Source of the DNA: Litorimonas sp964435725
Lineage (GTDB): Bacteria > Pseudomonadota > Alphaproteobacteria > Caulobacterales > Maricaulaceae
DNA: 15,540 bases
Assembly (NCBI GenBank): GCA_964435725.1
Contig: CAYTAJ010000056.1
Coordinates: forward strand, 1 to 15,540
Direction: 5' to 3'
Shown: positions 5,714 to 12,499 of the stretch, piece by piece
How the letters are laid out: every line of letters starts with the position of its first letter
Numbering within the stretch: position 1 is the stretch's first letter
Notes under the pieces: generated by a model
Told to the model about the DNA's origin: nothing
Seen by the model: the letters and a program-made list of their open reading frames with translations, nothing else
Databases searched by the model: none
Position numbers and translations under genes: made by a program

Positions 5714-7381
5714 ATGCCTGTCCCTGTCATCGTTCTGAATTTCGGTCATAGTGTCCTCCGGTCTTTGGAGGATTATACCAATGCCGCCTCGGAGATTTAT
5801 CGGCATTATCGACAAGGACAAAATGTTGTCGCCGTAACGTCTGCTCAAGGCGATCAAACGGATGTTTTAATGGCAGAAGCCCGTCGTGTGGGACCTGAGG
5901 GTCTCGCCAAAAACCTACCTGAACTCATCCAATTGGGCGAGCGCCGCTCCGCAGCGCTTTTGGCCCTCGCTTTGGAACGCATTGGCGCCCCAGCTTTTGT
6001 TCGGCAAGCGCGCGACCTCGGCTTGAAAGCCAAAGGGGCCTACACGGATGCTGAACTCATCGGCCTTAATTCAGAGCAACTTTTACTTGACCTAAAAAAC
6101 CATGATATTGTCGTCATGCCTGGCTATGTTGCGATTGGTGAAAAAGACCGCTCGGTACTGTTAGGACAAGGCGGTGCTGACCTTACAGCGCTTTTCGTGG
6201 CGCAACAAATCAACGCCCCTGCCCTTTTGTTAAAGGACGTAGACGGAGTTTATGCCCATGACCCTAAACAAGGCGGTGATACTCCGGCGCGATATAAAAA
6301 CATAAGTTGGGATGATATGAACCGTGTCGCGGCCCCACTTGTGGAACGCAAAGCCTTGGGTTTTGCGAAAAAATATGAACAATCCTTTCGTATCGGGAAA
6401 CCCGGCATACCGCATTACACGACCATAGGCCCCAAAACAGGCGAACTATCGACGGCGCCTAAAATAAAAAAACTACGGATTGCTATGATGGGCTGCGGCG
6501 TTGTCGGTGGGGGCGTTTACCGCCGCATCAAAGCGCATCCTAATCGCTTTGAAATTGCGAAAATCATGGTGCGCGATATAGATAAATATATCGATCAAGG
6601 TTTTAAGCCAAGTGAACTCACAACCGACTTCAATAATCTTTTGTCGGCCCAAGCTGATATTTTCATTGATGTATCGGGTGGGATAGAACCTGCGCTCTCT
6701 TATACAAAGAAAATGATTGAGAACGGTGTTCACGTTGTAAGCGCCAACAAGCAAGCCATAGCAGAAGGTGGCCGCGCTTTGATTAATTTGGCAAAAGACA
6801 CAGCCGTTGACTTGATGTTTTCTTCTGCTGCAGGCGGTGGAATGCCAGTCTTGGAAATGTGTCTACGCGAAAAGGGCCGTATCACACGGGTGCAAGCGCT
6901 TTTAAACGGCACAACAAATTATATGCTCGGCGAGATTAGCAAAGGTCGGTCATATGAAGACGCGCTTTCTGATGCCCAAGAAAAAGGCTTTGCCGAAGCC
7001 GACCCCTCCGCAGATGTGAATGGGGCTGATGCCGCCGCCAAAATAAGGCTCGTCTCTCTCTTAGGGTTTGATGAAGAGATTAGCCTCGACTCTATCCCAC
7101 GAGATACAATCGAAAACTTTAAACCAACAGAACCGCCTAAAGGCGCCATTAAACGTATCTCCACTGTCTGGCGTGACAGTAACGGGTTCTCGACCAATCT
7201 GGAATTAAAAGACCTAAGCCTCAATAATTTCATTGCACAAGCAGACGGCGAAGAGGCGCATGCCATTTTTGATTTCGACGACGGCGATCAATACCGTATT
7301 CGAGGCAAAGGCGCAGGGCGTTGGCCGACAACAGAATCGGTTATGGCCGACCTCTTCGATATCTCCGCGAAATATTTATAA
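5714..7381 (+). CDS. Aspartokinase-like domain fused to homoserine dehydrogenase, no ACT domains
   Basis: The 555-residue protein has an amino-acid-kinase domain (about 1-245) fused to a homoserine dehydrogenase (about 250-555), the domain order of ThrA/MetL but without the ACT regulatory region that lies between them in those 800-residue enzymes. The dehydrogenase half looks active: Rossmann GCGVVGGG (260-267), SANKQ with K346, AGGGMP (373-378), NGTTNYML (398-405), EADPSADVNGADAAAK with D439 and K443, and the ThrA-like C-terminal close (RGKGAG...). It reduces aspartate semialdehyde to homoserine, on the route to threonine, methionine and isoleucine. The kinase half keeps TSAQGDQTD, LGERRSAALL (74-83), GGADLTA (153-159) and DVDGVY (175-180). 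It has lost the KFGGTS lysine (NFGHSV, N9) and the arginine of GRGGSD (Q152). Kinase activity is therefore doubtful. No strong ribosome site precedes the ATG. It stands alone between bkdR and a MarR gene. Confidence 0.88.
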   Translation: MPVPVIVLNFGHSVLRSLEDYTNAASEIYRHYRQGQNVVAVTSAQGDQTDVLMAEARRVGPEGLAKNLPELIQLGERRSAALLALALERIGAPAFVRQARDLGLKAKGAYTDAELIGLNSEQLLLDLKNHDIVVMPGYVAIGEKDRSVLLGQGGADLTALFVAQQINAPALLLKDVDGVYAHDPKQGGDTPARYKNISWDDMNRVAAPLVERKALGFAKKYEQSFRIGKPGIPHYTTIGPKTGELSTAPKIKKLRIAMMGCGVVGGGVYRRIKAHPNRFEIAKIMVRDIDKYIDQGFKPSELTTDFNNLLSAQADIFIDVSGGIEPALSYTKKMIENGVHVVSANKQAIAEGGRALINLAKDTAVDLMFSSAAGGGMPVLEMCLREKGRITRVQALLNGTTNYMLGEISKGRSYEDALSDAQEKGFAEADPSADVNGADAAAKIRLVSLLGFDEEISLDSIPRDTIENFKPTEPPKGAIKRISTVWRDSNGFSTNLELKDLSLNNFIAQADGEEAHAIFDFDDGDQYRIRGKGAGRWPTTESVMADLFDISAKYL

Positions 7382-7414
7382 ATTTGCAGTAGATTAATAA
7401 ATGTCAGAAATCGC

Positions 7415-7443
7415 TTGACTAATAATCATTAGTATACTAATCA
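7415..7443 (+). promoter_or_regulatory. marR promoter overlapped by a three-half-site operator
   Basis: A -35 box TTGACT (7415-7420) and a -10 box TAATCA (7438-7443) are 17 nt apart. Alternating half-sites ACTAAT (7418-7423), ATTAGT (7428-7433) and ACTAAT (7436-7441) cover both boxes. The last two form a perfect 14-bp palindrome ATTAGTATACTAAT (7428-7441). This is the expected form of a MarR autorepression site. Predicted initiation near 7450 leaves only about 5 nt before the ATG at 7455. Confidence 0.6.
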
Positions 7444-7454
7444 TAACTACACAA

Positions 7455-7916
7455 ATGGAAGTTATTGATAACAATATCTCAGTATCACTCACGCAATCTT
7501 TGCGCAAAATTGCGCACGGTCTGGATTGTCAGTCGAGAAAGTGCCTTAAGGAAACGGGCCTAACATCTGCACAATTACTTTTACTGAAAGCCATCTCGAC
7601 AATGTCGGAAAGCACGACCAAAGGCATTGCAAAATCGATTAGCCTGAGTCCCGCGACTGTAAATGTCATAATTGATAAACTCGTTGCTAAAGGATTGGTC
7701 GAAAGAGAACGTAGTCTGAAAGACAGACGGATCGTGCATAGTCACTTGACGACTTTAGGGCATAAAACGCTAAAAACGGCCCCACCCCCGCTACCGATGA
7801 CAGTGATGGACGCCTTACAAAACAAAAATCAGAAAGAACAAAAAGCTCTCGTCGAGAATTTGCAAGTTCTCGCGGACATGTTTGAACTCGAACCCCCTAT
7901 GGTGGGCGCTTTATAA
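7455..7916 (+). CDS. MarR-family transcription regulator
   Basis: This is a 153-residue winged-helix regulator. The DNA-binding part spans about residues 35-100: LTSAQLLLLKAI, then KGIAKSISLSPATVNVIIDKLVAKGLVERE (recognition helix), then the wing with the MarR signature KDRR (89-92). N- and C-terminal helices form the dimer interface. Cysteines C25 and C30 lie in the first helix region, so thiol-based sensing is possible but unproven. There is no ribosome site before the ATG; with the likely promoter at 7415-7443 the mRNA would be nearly leaderless. dps follows 76 nt downstream on the same strand, so the regulator may control dps and itself. The ligand is unknown. Confidence 0.85.
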   Translation: MEVIDNNISVSLTQSLRKIAHGLDCQSRKCLKETGLTSAQLLLLKAISTMSESTTKGIAKSISLSPATVNVIIDKLVAKGLVERERSLKDRRIVHSHLTTLGHKTLKTAPPPLPMTVMDALQNKNQKEQKALVENLQVLADMFELEPPMVGAL

Positions 7917-7924
7917 TCTCCATT

Positions 7925-7968
7925 TCCGCGGCAACGTCTTACTTTTCGCGCTGGCCGCGGACGCGAAA
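7925..7968 (+). promoter_or_regulatory. dps leader with two mutually exclusive stems
   Basis: TCCGCGG (7925-7931) is the exact complement of CCGCGGA (7955-7961), and TTTCGCG (7944-7950) of CGCGAAA (7962-7968). The second stem encloses CCGCGGA in its loop, so the two 7-bp stems cannot form together except as a pseudoknot. The region lies between the marR stop and the dps ribosome site (GGAG at 7981-7984). It may be a regulatory leader or a palindromic operator; neither is shown. Confidence 0.4.
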
Positions 7969-7992
7969 TATTACAAAAATGGAGAAATTTAT

Positions 7993-8502
7993 ATGAGCAA
8001 CATTCAAGCTTTAAACGTCAAAAACAAAACCTTATCACTAGAAACGCAAGTCAGTATTTCTGATAAGAAAACGATTGCGAAGCTCTTGGGGCATGCTTTG
8101 GCCGGAACATATGTGCTTTATCACAAAACGCATAGTTTTCATTGGAACGTCACAGGACCAATGTTTTTGAGCATACATGATCTTACAGAAGGTCAGTATA
8201 AAGACCTCGCTAAAGCAAGTGATGACATTGCGGAACGTATCCGCAGTTTAGGACTAACCGCACCGACAGGTCTATCTAACTATGTAAAGGACAGCGCTAT
8301 TAAAGATATGGATAGTTTGCCGACAGCCGGTGAGATGCTCCATATCTTAGCAAATGATCACCTTACACTCGCAGATGAATTTCGCAAAATGGCGAAACAA
8401 GCGGATGATGTCGACGATATATATACCGCTGATATGGCGACCGCTCGCATCGGTGTGCATGAGAAAGCGTCATGGATGCTCACAGCATTGGGGGCAGCTT
8501 AA
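7993..8502 (+). CDS. dps: Dps-family DNA-binding ferritin-like protein
   Basis: This is a 169-residue miniferritin that forms a 12-mer, oxidises Fe(II) with hydrogen peroxide and stores the iron, protecting DNA during oxidative stress or starvation. The ferroxidase ligands shared across subunits are all present: H50 in SFHWNVTG, H62 and E66 in IHDLTEGQY, D77 and E81 in KASDDIAERI, in the same spacing as in E. coli Dps. The N-terminal tail (residues 1-26) contains K10, K12, K25 and K26, which could contact DNA. The ATG at 7993 is chosen for GGAG at 7981-7984 with 8 nt spacing; the reading frame is open back to 7882 but that part overlaps marR and has no Dps homology. A 41-codon gene follows 36 nt later, then a terminator. 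OxyR, encoded about 1.6 kb away, commonly controls dps in proteobacteria. Confidence 0.95.
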   Translation: MSNIQALNVKNKTLSLETQVSISDKKTIAKLLGHALAGTYVLYHKTHSFHWNVTGPMFLSIHDLTEGQYKDLAKASDDIAERIRSLGLTAPTGLSNYVKDSAIKDMDSLPTAGEMLHILANDHLTLADEFRKMAKQADDVDDIYTADMATARIGVHEKASWMLTALGAA

Positions 8503-8538
8503 GCAAATCCAAGAACAAACAGAAAGGACAATATTCAT

Positions 8539-8664
8539 ATGACAGCCGATGCCGCACGCGCAGGACGCATCACAAGTTTTATGCCTTGTGTTTTAGGGTA
8601 TTCATTACTAGGAGCCGTTCTTTTAACGCCCGTAGCCGCAATATTATCGGTAAATCTTTCATAA
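8539..8664 (+). CDS. Small one-helix membrane protein (41 residues), unrecognised
   Basis: This short gene begins at the ATG at 8539 with AAAGGA at 8523-8528 (10-nt gap) and ends at TAA 8662-8664, six bases before a strong terminator. The product starts MTADAARAGRITSF, a basic, soluble N-terminus, then a hydrophobic stretch from about residue 16 to 39 (MPCVLGYSLLGAVLLTPVAA and on) that suits one membrane helix with the N-terminus inside by the positive-inside rule. It ends SVNLS. It follows dps by 36 nt, so it probably shares the dps transcript. I do not recognise a family. A chance open frame is possible, but the ribosome site, the hydrophobic pattern and the snug fit to the terminator argue for a real gene. 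Confidence 0.6.
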   Translation: MTADAARAGRITSFMPCVLGYSLLGAVLLTPVAAILSVNLS

Positions 8665-8669
8665 ATGAC

Positions 8670-8695
8670 AAAGCCCTCTTTAAGAGGGCTTTTTT
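8670..8695 (+). terminator. Strong rho-independent terminator after the dps unit
   Basis: A perfect 10-bp stem (AAAGCCCTCT at 8670-8679 with AGAGGGCTTT at 8683-8692) has a TTA loop and runs into a T-tract to 8695. It closes the dps/small-protein transcript. Confidence 0.92.
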
Positions 8696-8796
8696 ATAAG
8701 AAGAATAGTTTCTAAGAATTTCACGGTCAACCCCTACAATATCTCAGTGCTTTATTTGTAACCTTCAGTCACTGCATGCTGCAATTTGAGAGCTTA

Positions 8797-9132
8797 TTAG
8801 TTTTCAAAGACACGCGCCTGTAATTTGTCAATTCCGCTTATTTTATCACGATAAACCTCTTCTCCATTCACAAAGATACAGGCCTTGACGCTAAATACCT
8901 CAATGAAAAACACTTGGGGCGAGTCAATATCTGGTGCAACATCTTCCAAATCAAAAAGAGGAATATGAGGGTTAAGGTGCGTTATTTCATTACTCTCAGC
9001 CAGCAGAACCCCATCCAATTCTAGTGTTGCTTTACTTTTTAGAGGAAAGAGCTTCCAAGAGTTTTGAAAAACAATTTTATGGTCATTAAAATTAACTATA
9101 GCGTTTAAATTTGTAGACCTAAAAATACCCAT
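8797..9132 (-). CDS. Unrecognised 111-residue protein
   Basis: This is an AT-rich frame of 111 codons starting MGIFRSTNLNAIVNF and ending QARVFEN. No signal peptide, membrane helix or known motif is seen. Alternating hydrophobic and polar residues (ATLELDGVLL, VFFIEVFSVKACIFVNGEEV) suggest a mostly beta-sheet cytoplasmic protein. The central part is acidic (LFDLEDVAPDIDS). No ribosome site is visible before the ATG at 9132. It lies 47 nt downstream of the EipA-like gene on the same strand and could be co-transcribed. Lower GC than its neighbours hints at a different origin. I do not recognise its family, and the call rests on length, context and protein-like composition. Confidence 0.6.
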   Translation of the reverse strand: MGIFRSTNLNAIVNFNDHKIVFQNSWKLFPLKSKATLELDGVLLAESNEITHLNPHIPLFDLEDVAPDIDSPQVFFIEVFSVKACIFVNGEEVYRDKISGIDKLQARVFEN

Positions 9133-9179
9133 AAAAATTAATTAGGGTTAGATATTAAAACATCAAGTCGGTAACTGGC

Positions 9180-9800
9180 CTAAAACGGCAAAATACTTCG
9201 CTTCCGCGTATAACTCGTATAGCCCACATTCGCACCTAACCTCACGCCTACACCAGTCCTGACGGGGGCGAGGGTTATACCGTTGGCGCGTTGATAATTA
9301 ATCGCCATACCTCCAACGAGGTAAGCTGAACCATCGACGCCCGGGAAGCGTTGATAGACAGAAACGGGATCTTCAAGACCATACACGAGAGTGAAAACTT
9401 TTCCAGCTTCCGCACCCGCATCAAAACCAATTGTTGGACCTTGCCAATAAACTTTTTGGCTTCGGCCATCTTTCATCCAAAGTGTGCCTTGGCCGTATCT
9501 GGCGCCAACCGTCAGGGCACCGCCACCCTCTTCACCGGTAATATAGGCCGTTGGTCGGCCACGATCTTTAAACAAACGTTCTATCGCTGATGCGGCGCTT
9601 TCACTGGTCACACCTAAATGCGTTGAAATCGCCGCGACCAGCTCGCTCTCATTATAGCTCTCTGCATTTTGCCCCGCCTTGGCTTGGGCCTCACGAATAT
9701 CTGAATTGGAATTTGGATTATTCGGCGCTGTTGCGCAGGCTGATAGAATTAGGGCTGAAGCACTTGCTGCAATAAAGCTGCGTAAAACAGACAGGGACAT
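9180..9800 (-). CDS. eipA: EipA-family (DUF1134) envelope lipoprotein
   Basis: This is a secreted envelope protein of the DUF1134 family, whose Brucella member EipA supports cell-envelope integrity. The start ATG at 9800-9798 is preferred: AAGAGG (9812-9807) sits 6 nt upstream, and an in-frame ATG at 9821 adds only 7 residues and overlaps that site. The 206-residue product starts MSLSVLRSF, with a hydrophobic core and a lipobox LSAC (cysteine C22), so it is probably lipidated. A short Asn/Ser-rich tether (NNPNSNSD) follows. The DUF1134 domain fills about residues 80-206: GRPTAYITGEEGGGALTVGARYG, then VYWQGPTIGFDAGAEAGKVF, then RFPGVDGSAYLVGG, then LAPVRTGVGVRLGANVGYTSYT, with the small-residue pattern of its beta-barrel fold. 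An unrecognised gene follows 47 nt later. Domain call is strong; lipidation is inferred. Confidence 0.9.
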   Translation of the reverse strand: MSLSVLRSFIAASASALILSACATAPNNPNSNSDIREAQAKAGQNAESYNESELVAAISTHLGVTSESAASAIERLFKDRGRPTAYITGEEGGGALTVGARYGQGTLWMKDGRSQKVYWQGPTIGFDAGAEAGKVFTLVYGLEDPVSVYQRFPGVDGSAYLVGGMAINYQRANGITLAPVRTGVGVRLGANVGYTSYTRKRSILPF

Positions 9801-9923
9801 GGATGACCTCTTATTTAACATAGCTCTTCAATTCGACGAGTATAGTTAATAAAAGACGAAAATAAGGCGGGTGTGAGCGATTGTTAATGTTTAGCCCACC
9901 ACCGCAGCCTACTCTAAAAATTA

Positions 9924-9962
9924 ACCCCGAATATGTAGTAAGGGGGCACTCATATTCGGGGT
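9924..9962. promoter_or_regulatory. 12-bp perfect hairpin between eipA and oxyR
   Basis: ACCCCGAATATG (9924-9935) is exactly complementary to CATATTCGGGGT (9951-9962), with a 15-nt loop that contains GGGGG. No T-run follows in either direction, so it is not an ordinary terminator. It lies 124 nt upstream of the eipA start and 115 nt upstream of the oxyR ATG. It may be an operator, a structured leader or part of a small RNA. Confidence 0.5.
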
Positions 9963-9969
9963 ATTGATA

Positions 9970-9994
9970 CCAAGCTCAAAGGGGACAGGCTTGG
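9970..9994. promoter_or_regulatory. Second inverted repeat in the eipA-oxyR spacer
   Basis: CCAAGC (9970-9975) pairs with GCTTGG (9989-9994) over a 13-nt loop containing GGGG. It follows the 12-bp hairpin directly; a smaller GGTAT/ATACC stem (9960-9971) overlaps both. Together they make a compact structured tract of about 70 nt. Confidence 0.3.
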
Positions 9995-10049
9995 CTGGGG
10001 ATAAGTATAGGTTACCGCATATAGCGAAAATCGTCTAATCGATTGCTTT

Positions 10050-10055
10050 TATAAT
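10050..10055 (+). promoter_or_regulatory. Candidate oxyR -10 box TATAAT
   Basis: A consensus -10 hexamer lies 22 nt before the oxyR ATG. No matching -35 is found 16-18 nt upstream (AAAATC-like only), which would suit a promoter that depends on a regulator or is weak. Predicted initiation near 10062 gives a leader of about 16 nt. Confidence 0.4.
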
Positions 10056-10077
10056 TTCCATAGGCTTTAACTATCGT

Positions 10078-10989
10078 ATGAATTTACGGGATTTGGACTA
10101 TATTTGTGCCGTCGCCGAGCATCGGCATTTTGGGCGGGCTGCGGAAGCCTGTTTTGTGAGTCAGCCCACATTATCAGGCCAAATTAAAAAACTAGAGCTA
10201 CAACTCGGCGTCACTTTGTTTGAGCGGAGTCATAAAGGCATTCGCGTGACGGATGTTGGCGAAGACATCATCCGCATTGCCCGCGAAGCGCGTGATGCGG
10301 CACAACGCATCAAAGAAGTCGCAGAGGCCGCACAAGACCCGCTGGCCGGCACGATTTCACTTGGTCTTATCCCAACGATCGCGCCCTATCTCATCCCCCG
10401 TTTTGTAGGGCAGCTAAGCATGGACTTACCAAACCTTTCGATTAATTTCCGAGAGGACATTACTGACCGCCTCAATGAAGCGTTAATTTCAGGCGATTTG
10501 GATATGGCCGTTCTCGCGACGCCGCCAGAAGATGATAGCCTAACGGCGATAGAATTATACTCGGAACCTTTCTGGTTAATCTTCCCAAAACATCACGCCC
10601 TTCAAAATTTAGAGCAGGCCACCATGGCGGACGTCAAGGACGATGACGTCTTACTCTTGACCGAAGGTCATTGCTTTCGCGATCAAGCCTTATCTATTTG
10701 TCGCCCATCCCAGAAACGTCGAAAACAGAGCTTACGCGCAACAAGCCTTGAAACCCTTATTAATTTGGTCGCTTCCGGCCAAGGCGTAACACTTGTACCG
10801 GCTCTCGCCATGCGCGGGAGTTGGGTTTCTGATTTGGAATTAGAGTCGCACAAATTAATCGATAAAGGCGCAGCGAGAAGTATTTATCTGACCTATCGAA
10901 AGCGATTCCCGCGTGTGAAAGCTGTAGAGGCTCTAGCCGATATTATCCGGGAAGGCCTGCCAGAAAGCGTAAATAAACCTGCCTCTTGA
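10078..10989 (+). CDS. oxyR: OxyR, LysR-family peroxide sensor
   Basis: This is a hydrogen-peroxide-sensing transcription regulator that activates catalase, peroxidase and often dps. The 303 residues align closely with E. coli OxyR: N-terminal winged helix MNLRDLDYICAVAEHRHF..VSQPTLSGQIKKLE (1-40), LFERSHKGIRVT, then the effector domain with LGLIPTIAPYLIP (95-107). The redox pair is intact and in identical numbering: C199 in GHCFRDQA and C208, which form the activating disulfide. ATSLETL and ASGQGVTLVPALA follow, both conserved in OxyR. Only a weak ribosome site precedes the ATG at 10078. It is divergent from eipA and converges with glnA on a shared terminator. The peroxide-regulated genes themselves, other than possibly dps, are not in the window. 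Confidence 0.95.
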   Translation: MNLRDLDYICAVAEHRHFGRAAEACFVSQPTLSGQIKKLELQLGVTLFERSHKGIRVTDVGEDIIRIAREARDAAQRIKEVAEAAQDPLAGTISLGLIPTIAPYLIPRFVGQLSMDLPNLSINFREDITDRLNEALISGDLDMAVLATPPEDDSLTAIELYSEPFWLIFPKHHALQNLEQATMADVKDDDVLLLTEGHCFRDQALSICRPSQKRRKQSLRATSLETLINLVASGQGVTLVPALAMRGSWVSDLELESHKLIDKGAARSIYLTYRKRFPRVKAVEALADIIREGLPESVNKPAS

Positions 10990-10993
10990 AACG

Positions 10994-11023
10994 AAAAAGC
11001 CGCCTCGGATGAAGCGGCTTTTT
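10994..11023. terminator. Bidirectional terminator between oxyR and glnA
   Basis: AAAAAGCCGC (10994-11003) and GCGGCTTTTT (11014-11023) form a perfect 10-bp stem with a 10-nt loop. A-rich and T-rich ends give a U-tract in both directions, so it can serve convergent oxyR (stop 10989) and glnA (stop 11043). Confidence 0.9.
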
Positions 11024-11042
11024 ATAATTATTAGCTACAAGC

Positions 11043-12452
11043 CTAGCATTTATAATACATGTCAAATTCGACTGGGTGTGGGTGCATGGCAAGGCGATGC
11101 ACTTCTTCCATCTTGAGATCGATATAAGCGTCAATCTGATCATCATCAAACACGCCGCCGGCTTTCAAGAAGTCACGGTCAGCATCGAGGCTTTCCAGAG
11201 CTTCGCGAAGTGAACCACAAACCTGTGGAATCTTTTTCGCTTCCGCTGGAGACAGCTCATACAAATCTTGGTCCATTGGATCGCCAGGATGAATTTTGTT
11301 TTTGATACCGTCAAGACCCGCCATAAGAAGCGCTGTATATGTGAGGTATGGGTTACCTGCCGGATCCGGGAAACGGACTTCGAGACGCTTACCTTTTGGT
11401 GACGCTGTCCAAGGGATACGTACAGACGCTGAACGGTTACGGCTTGAGTAAGCCAACATAACAGGCGCCTCAAAACCCGGAACCAAACGCTTGTAAGAGT
11501 TGGTCGACGCATTGGCGAATGCATTAATCGCTTTGGCATGCTTGATGATACCACCGATATAATAGAGGCAAGATTCTGAAAGACCCGCATACTCATCGCC
11601 GGCGAATAATGGCTTTTTGTCTTTCCAGATAGACATGTGAACGTGCATGCCTGTACCATTATCATTCCACATTGGCTTTGGCATGAATGTCGCTGTCTTA
11701 CCGTAAGCGTGGGCAACATTGTGCACGATATATTTATAGAGCTGCATATTATCAGCCATGTCGAGCAATGTGCTGAACTGCATACCAAGCTCGTGTTGGG
11801 CTGGCGCAACCTCATGATGGTGCTTTTCAGGACGGAGGCCTAACTCTTCCATGACTGAAATCATTTCAGAGCGCATGTCTTGGCAAGAGTCCACTGGCGG
11901 AACAGGGAAATAACCACCCTTTGGTCCCGGACGGTGGCCCATATTGCCGCCTTGATATTGTGTACCCGTATTTTCAGGTAATTCTGATGAGTCGATTGAA
12001 TATCCTGTGACATTCTTTTCGGTATTCCAACGCACGTCATCAAATACAAAGAACTCGGCTTCCGGACCAAAGAAGACATCATCGCCAACTTTTGCGGCAC
12101 GCATATATTCTTCAGCTGATTTCGCCGTGCCACGTGGGTCACGGTTATACGCTTCACCTGTGTCGGGTTCTAAGACGTCACAGAATAGTGAAACTGTGTC
12201 TTGCTGATAAAACGGGTCCATTTTAGCCGTTGACGCATCAGGAAGAAGAACCATGTCAGATTCGTTAATATCTTTCCAACCGGAAATAGAAGACCCGTCA
12301 AACATTGTCCCGTCTTGGAAAAGATCTTCATCCACAAGGTCTGTGTGGAAGGTGACGTGTTGCATTTTACCGCGCGGATCTGTGAAACGCAGATCAACGA
12401 ATTTAATATCTTCGTCCTTAATCTGCTTAAGTAGTTTTTCAGTATCTGACAT
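11043..12452 (-). CDS. glnA: Type I glutamine synthetase
   Basis: This enzyme makes glutamine from glutamate, ammonia and ATP as a cytoplasmic dodecamer and is the main entry of ammonium. The ATG at 12452 gives 469 residues, the same as E. coli GlnA; a TTG three codons upstream is less likely. Signatures: beta-grasp domain with FVDLRFTDPRGKMQHVT, FDGSSISGW, the EAEFF metal site, the NRSASVRIP segment, and NGTGMHVHMS with the active-site histidines. The adenylylation tyrosine lies in QDLYELSPAEAKKIPQVCGSL (about residue 398), so activity can be tuned by GlnE under PII control. A GGGA and AAGGAA purine tract precedes the ATG. It is second in the glnB-glnA unit, 47 nt behind glnB, and ends at the terminator shared with oxyR. 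Confidence 0.98.
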   Translation of the reverse strand: MSDTEKLLKQIKDEDIKFVDLRFTDPRGKMQHVTFHTDLVDEDLFQDGTMFDGSSISGWKDINESDMVLLPDASTAKMDPFYQQDTVSLFCDVLEPDTGEAYNRDPRGTAKSAEEYMRAAKVGDDVFFGPEAEFFVFDDVRWNTEKNVTGYSIDSSELPENTGTQYQGGNMGHRPGPKGGYFPVPPVDSCQDMRSEMISVMEELGLRPEKHHHEVAPAQHELGMQFSTLLDMADNMQLYKYIVHNVAHAYGKTATFMPKPMWNDNGTGMHVHMSIWKDKKPLFAGDEYAGLSESCLYYIGGIIKHAKAINAFANASTNSYKRLVPGFEAPVMLAYSSRNRSASVRIPWTASPKGKRLEVRFPDPAGNPYLTYTALLMAGLDGIKNKIHPGDPMDQDLYELSPAEAKKIPQVCGSLREALESLDADRDFLKAGGVFDDDQIDAYIDLKMEEVHRLAMHPHPVEFDMYYKC

Positions 12453-12499
12453 TTTTCCCAATTTCCTTTTTAGTATTGCCTGATGTTTTTGGAGTTAAG

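Noticed and set aside
7882..7992. Extended N-terminus for Dps
   Set aside because: It overlaps the marR 3' end in another frame, crosses the structured leader, and the ATG at 7993 has a clear GGAG and Dps-like start.
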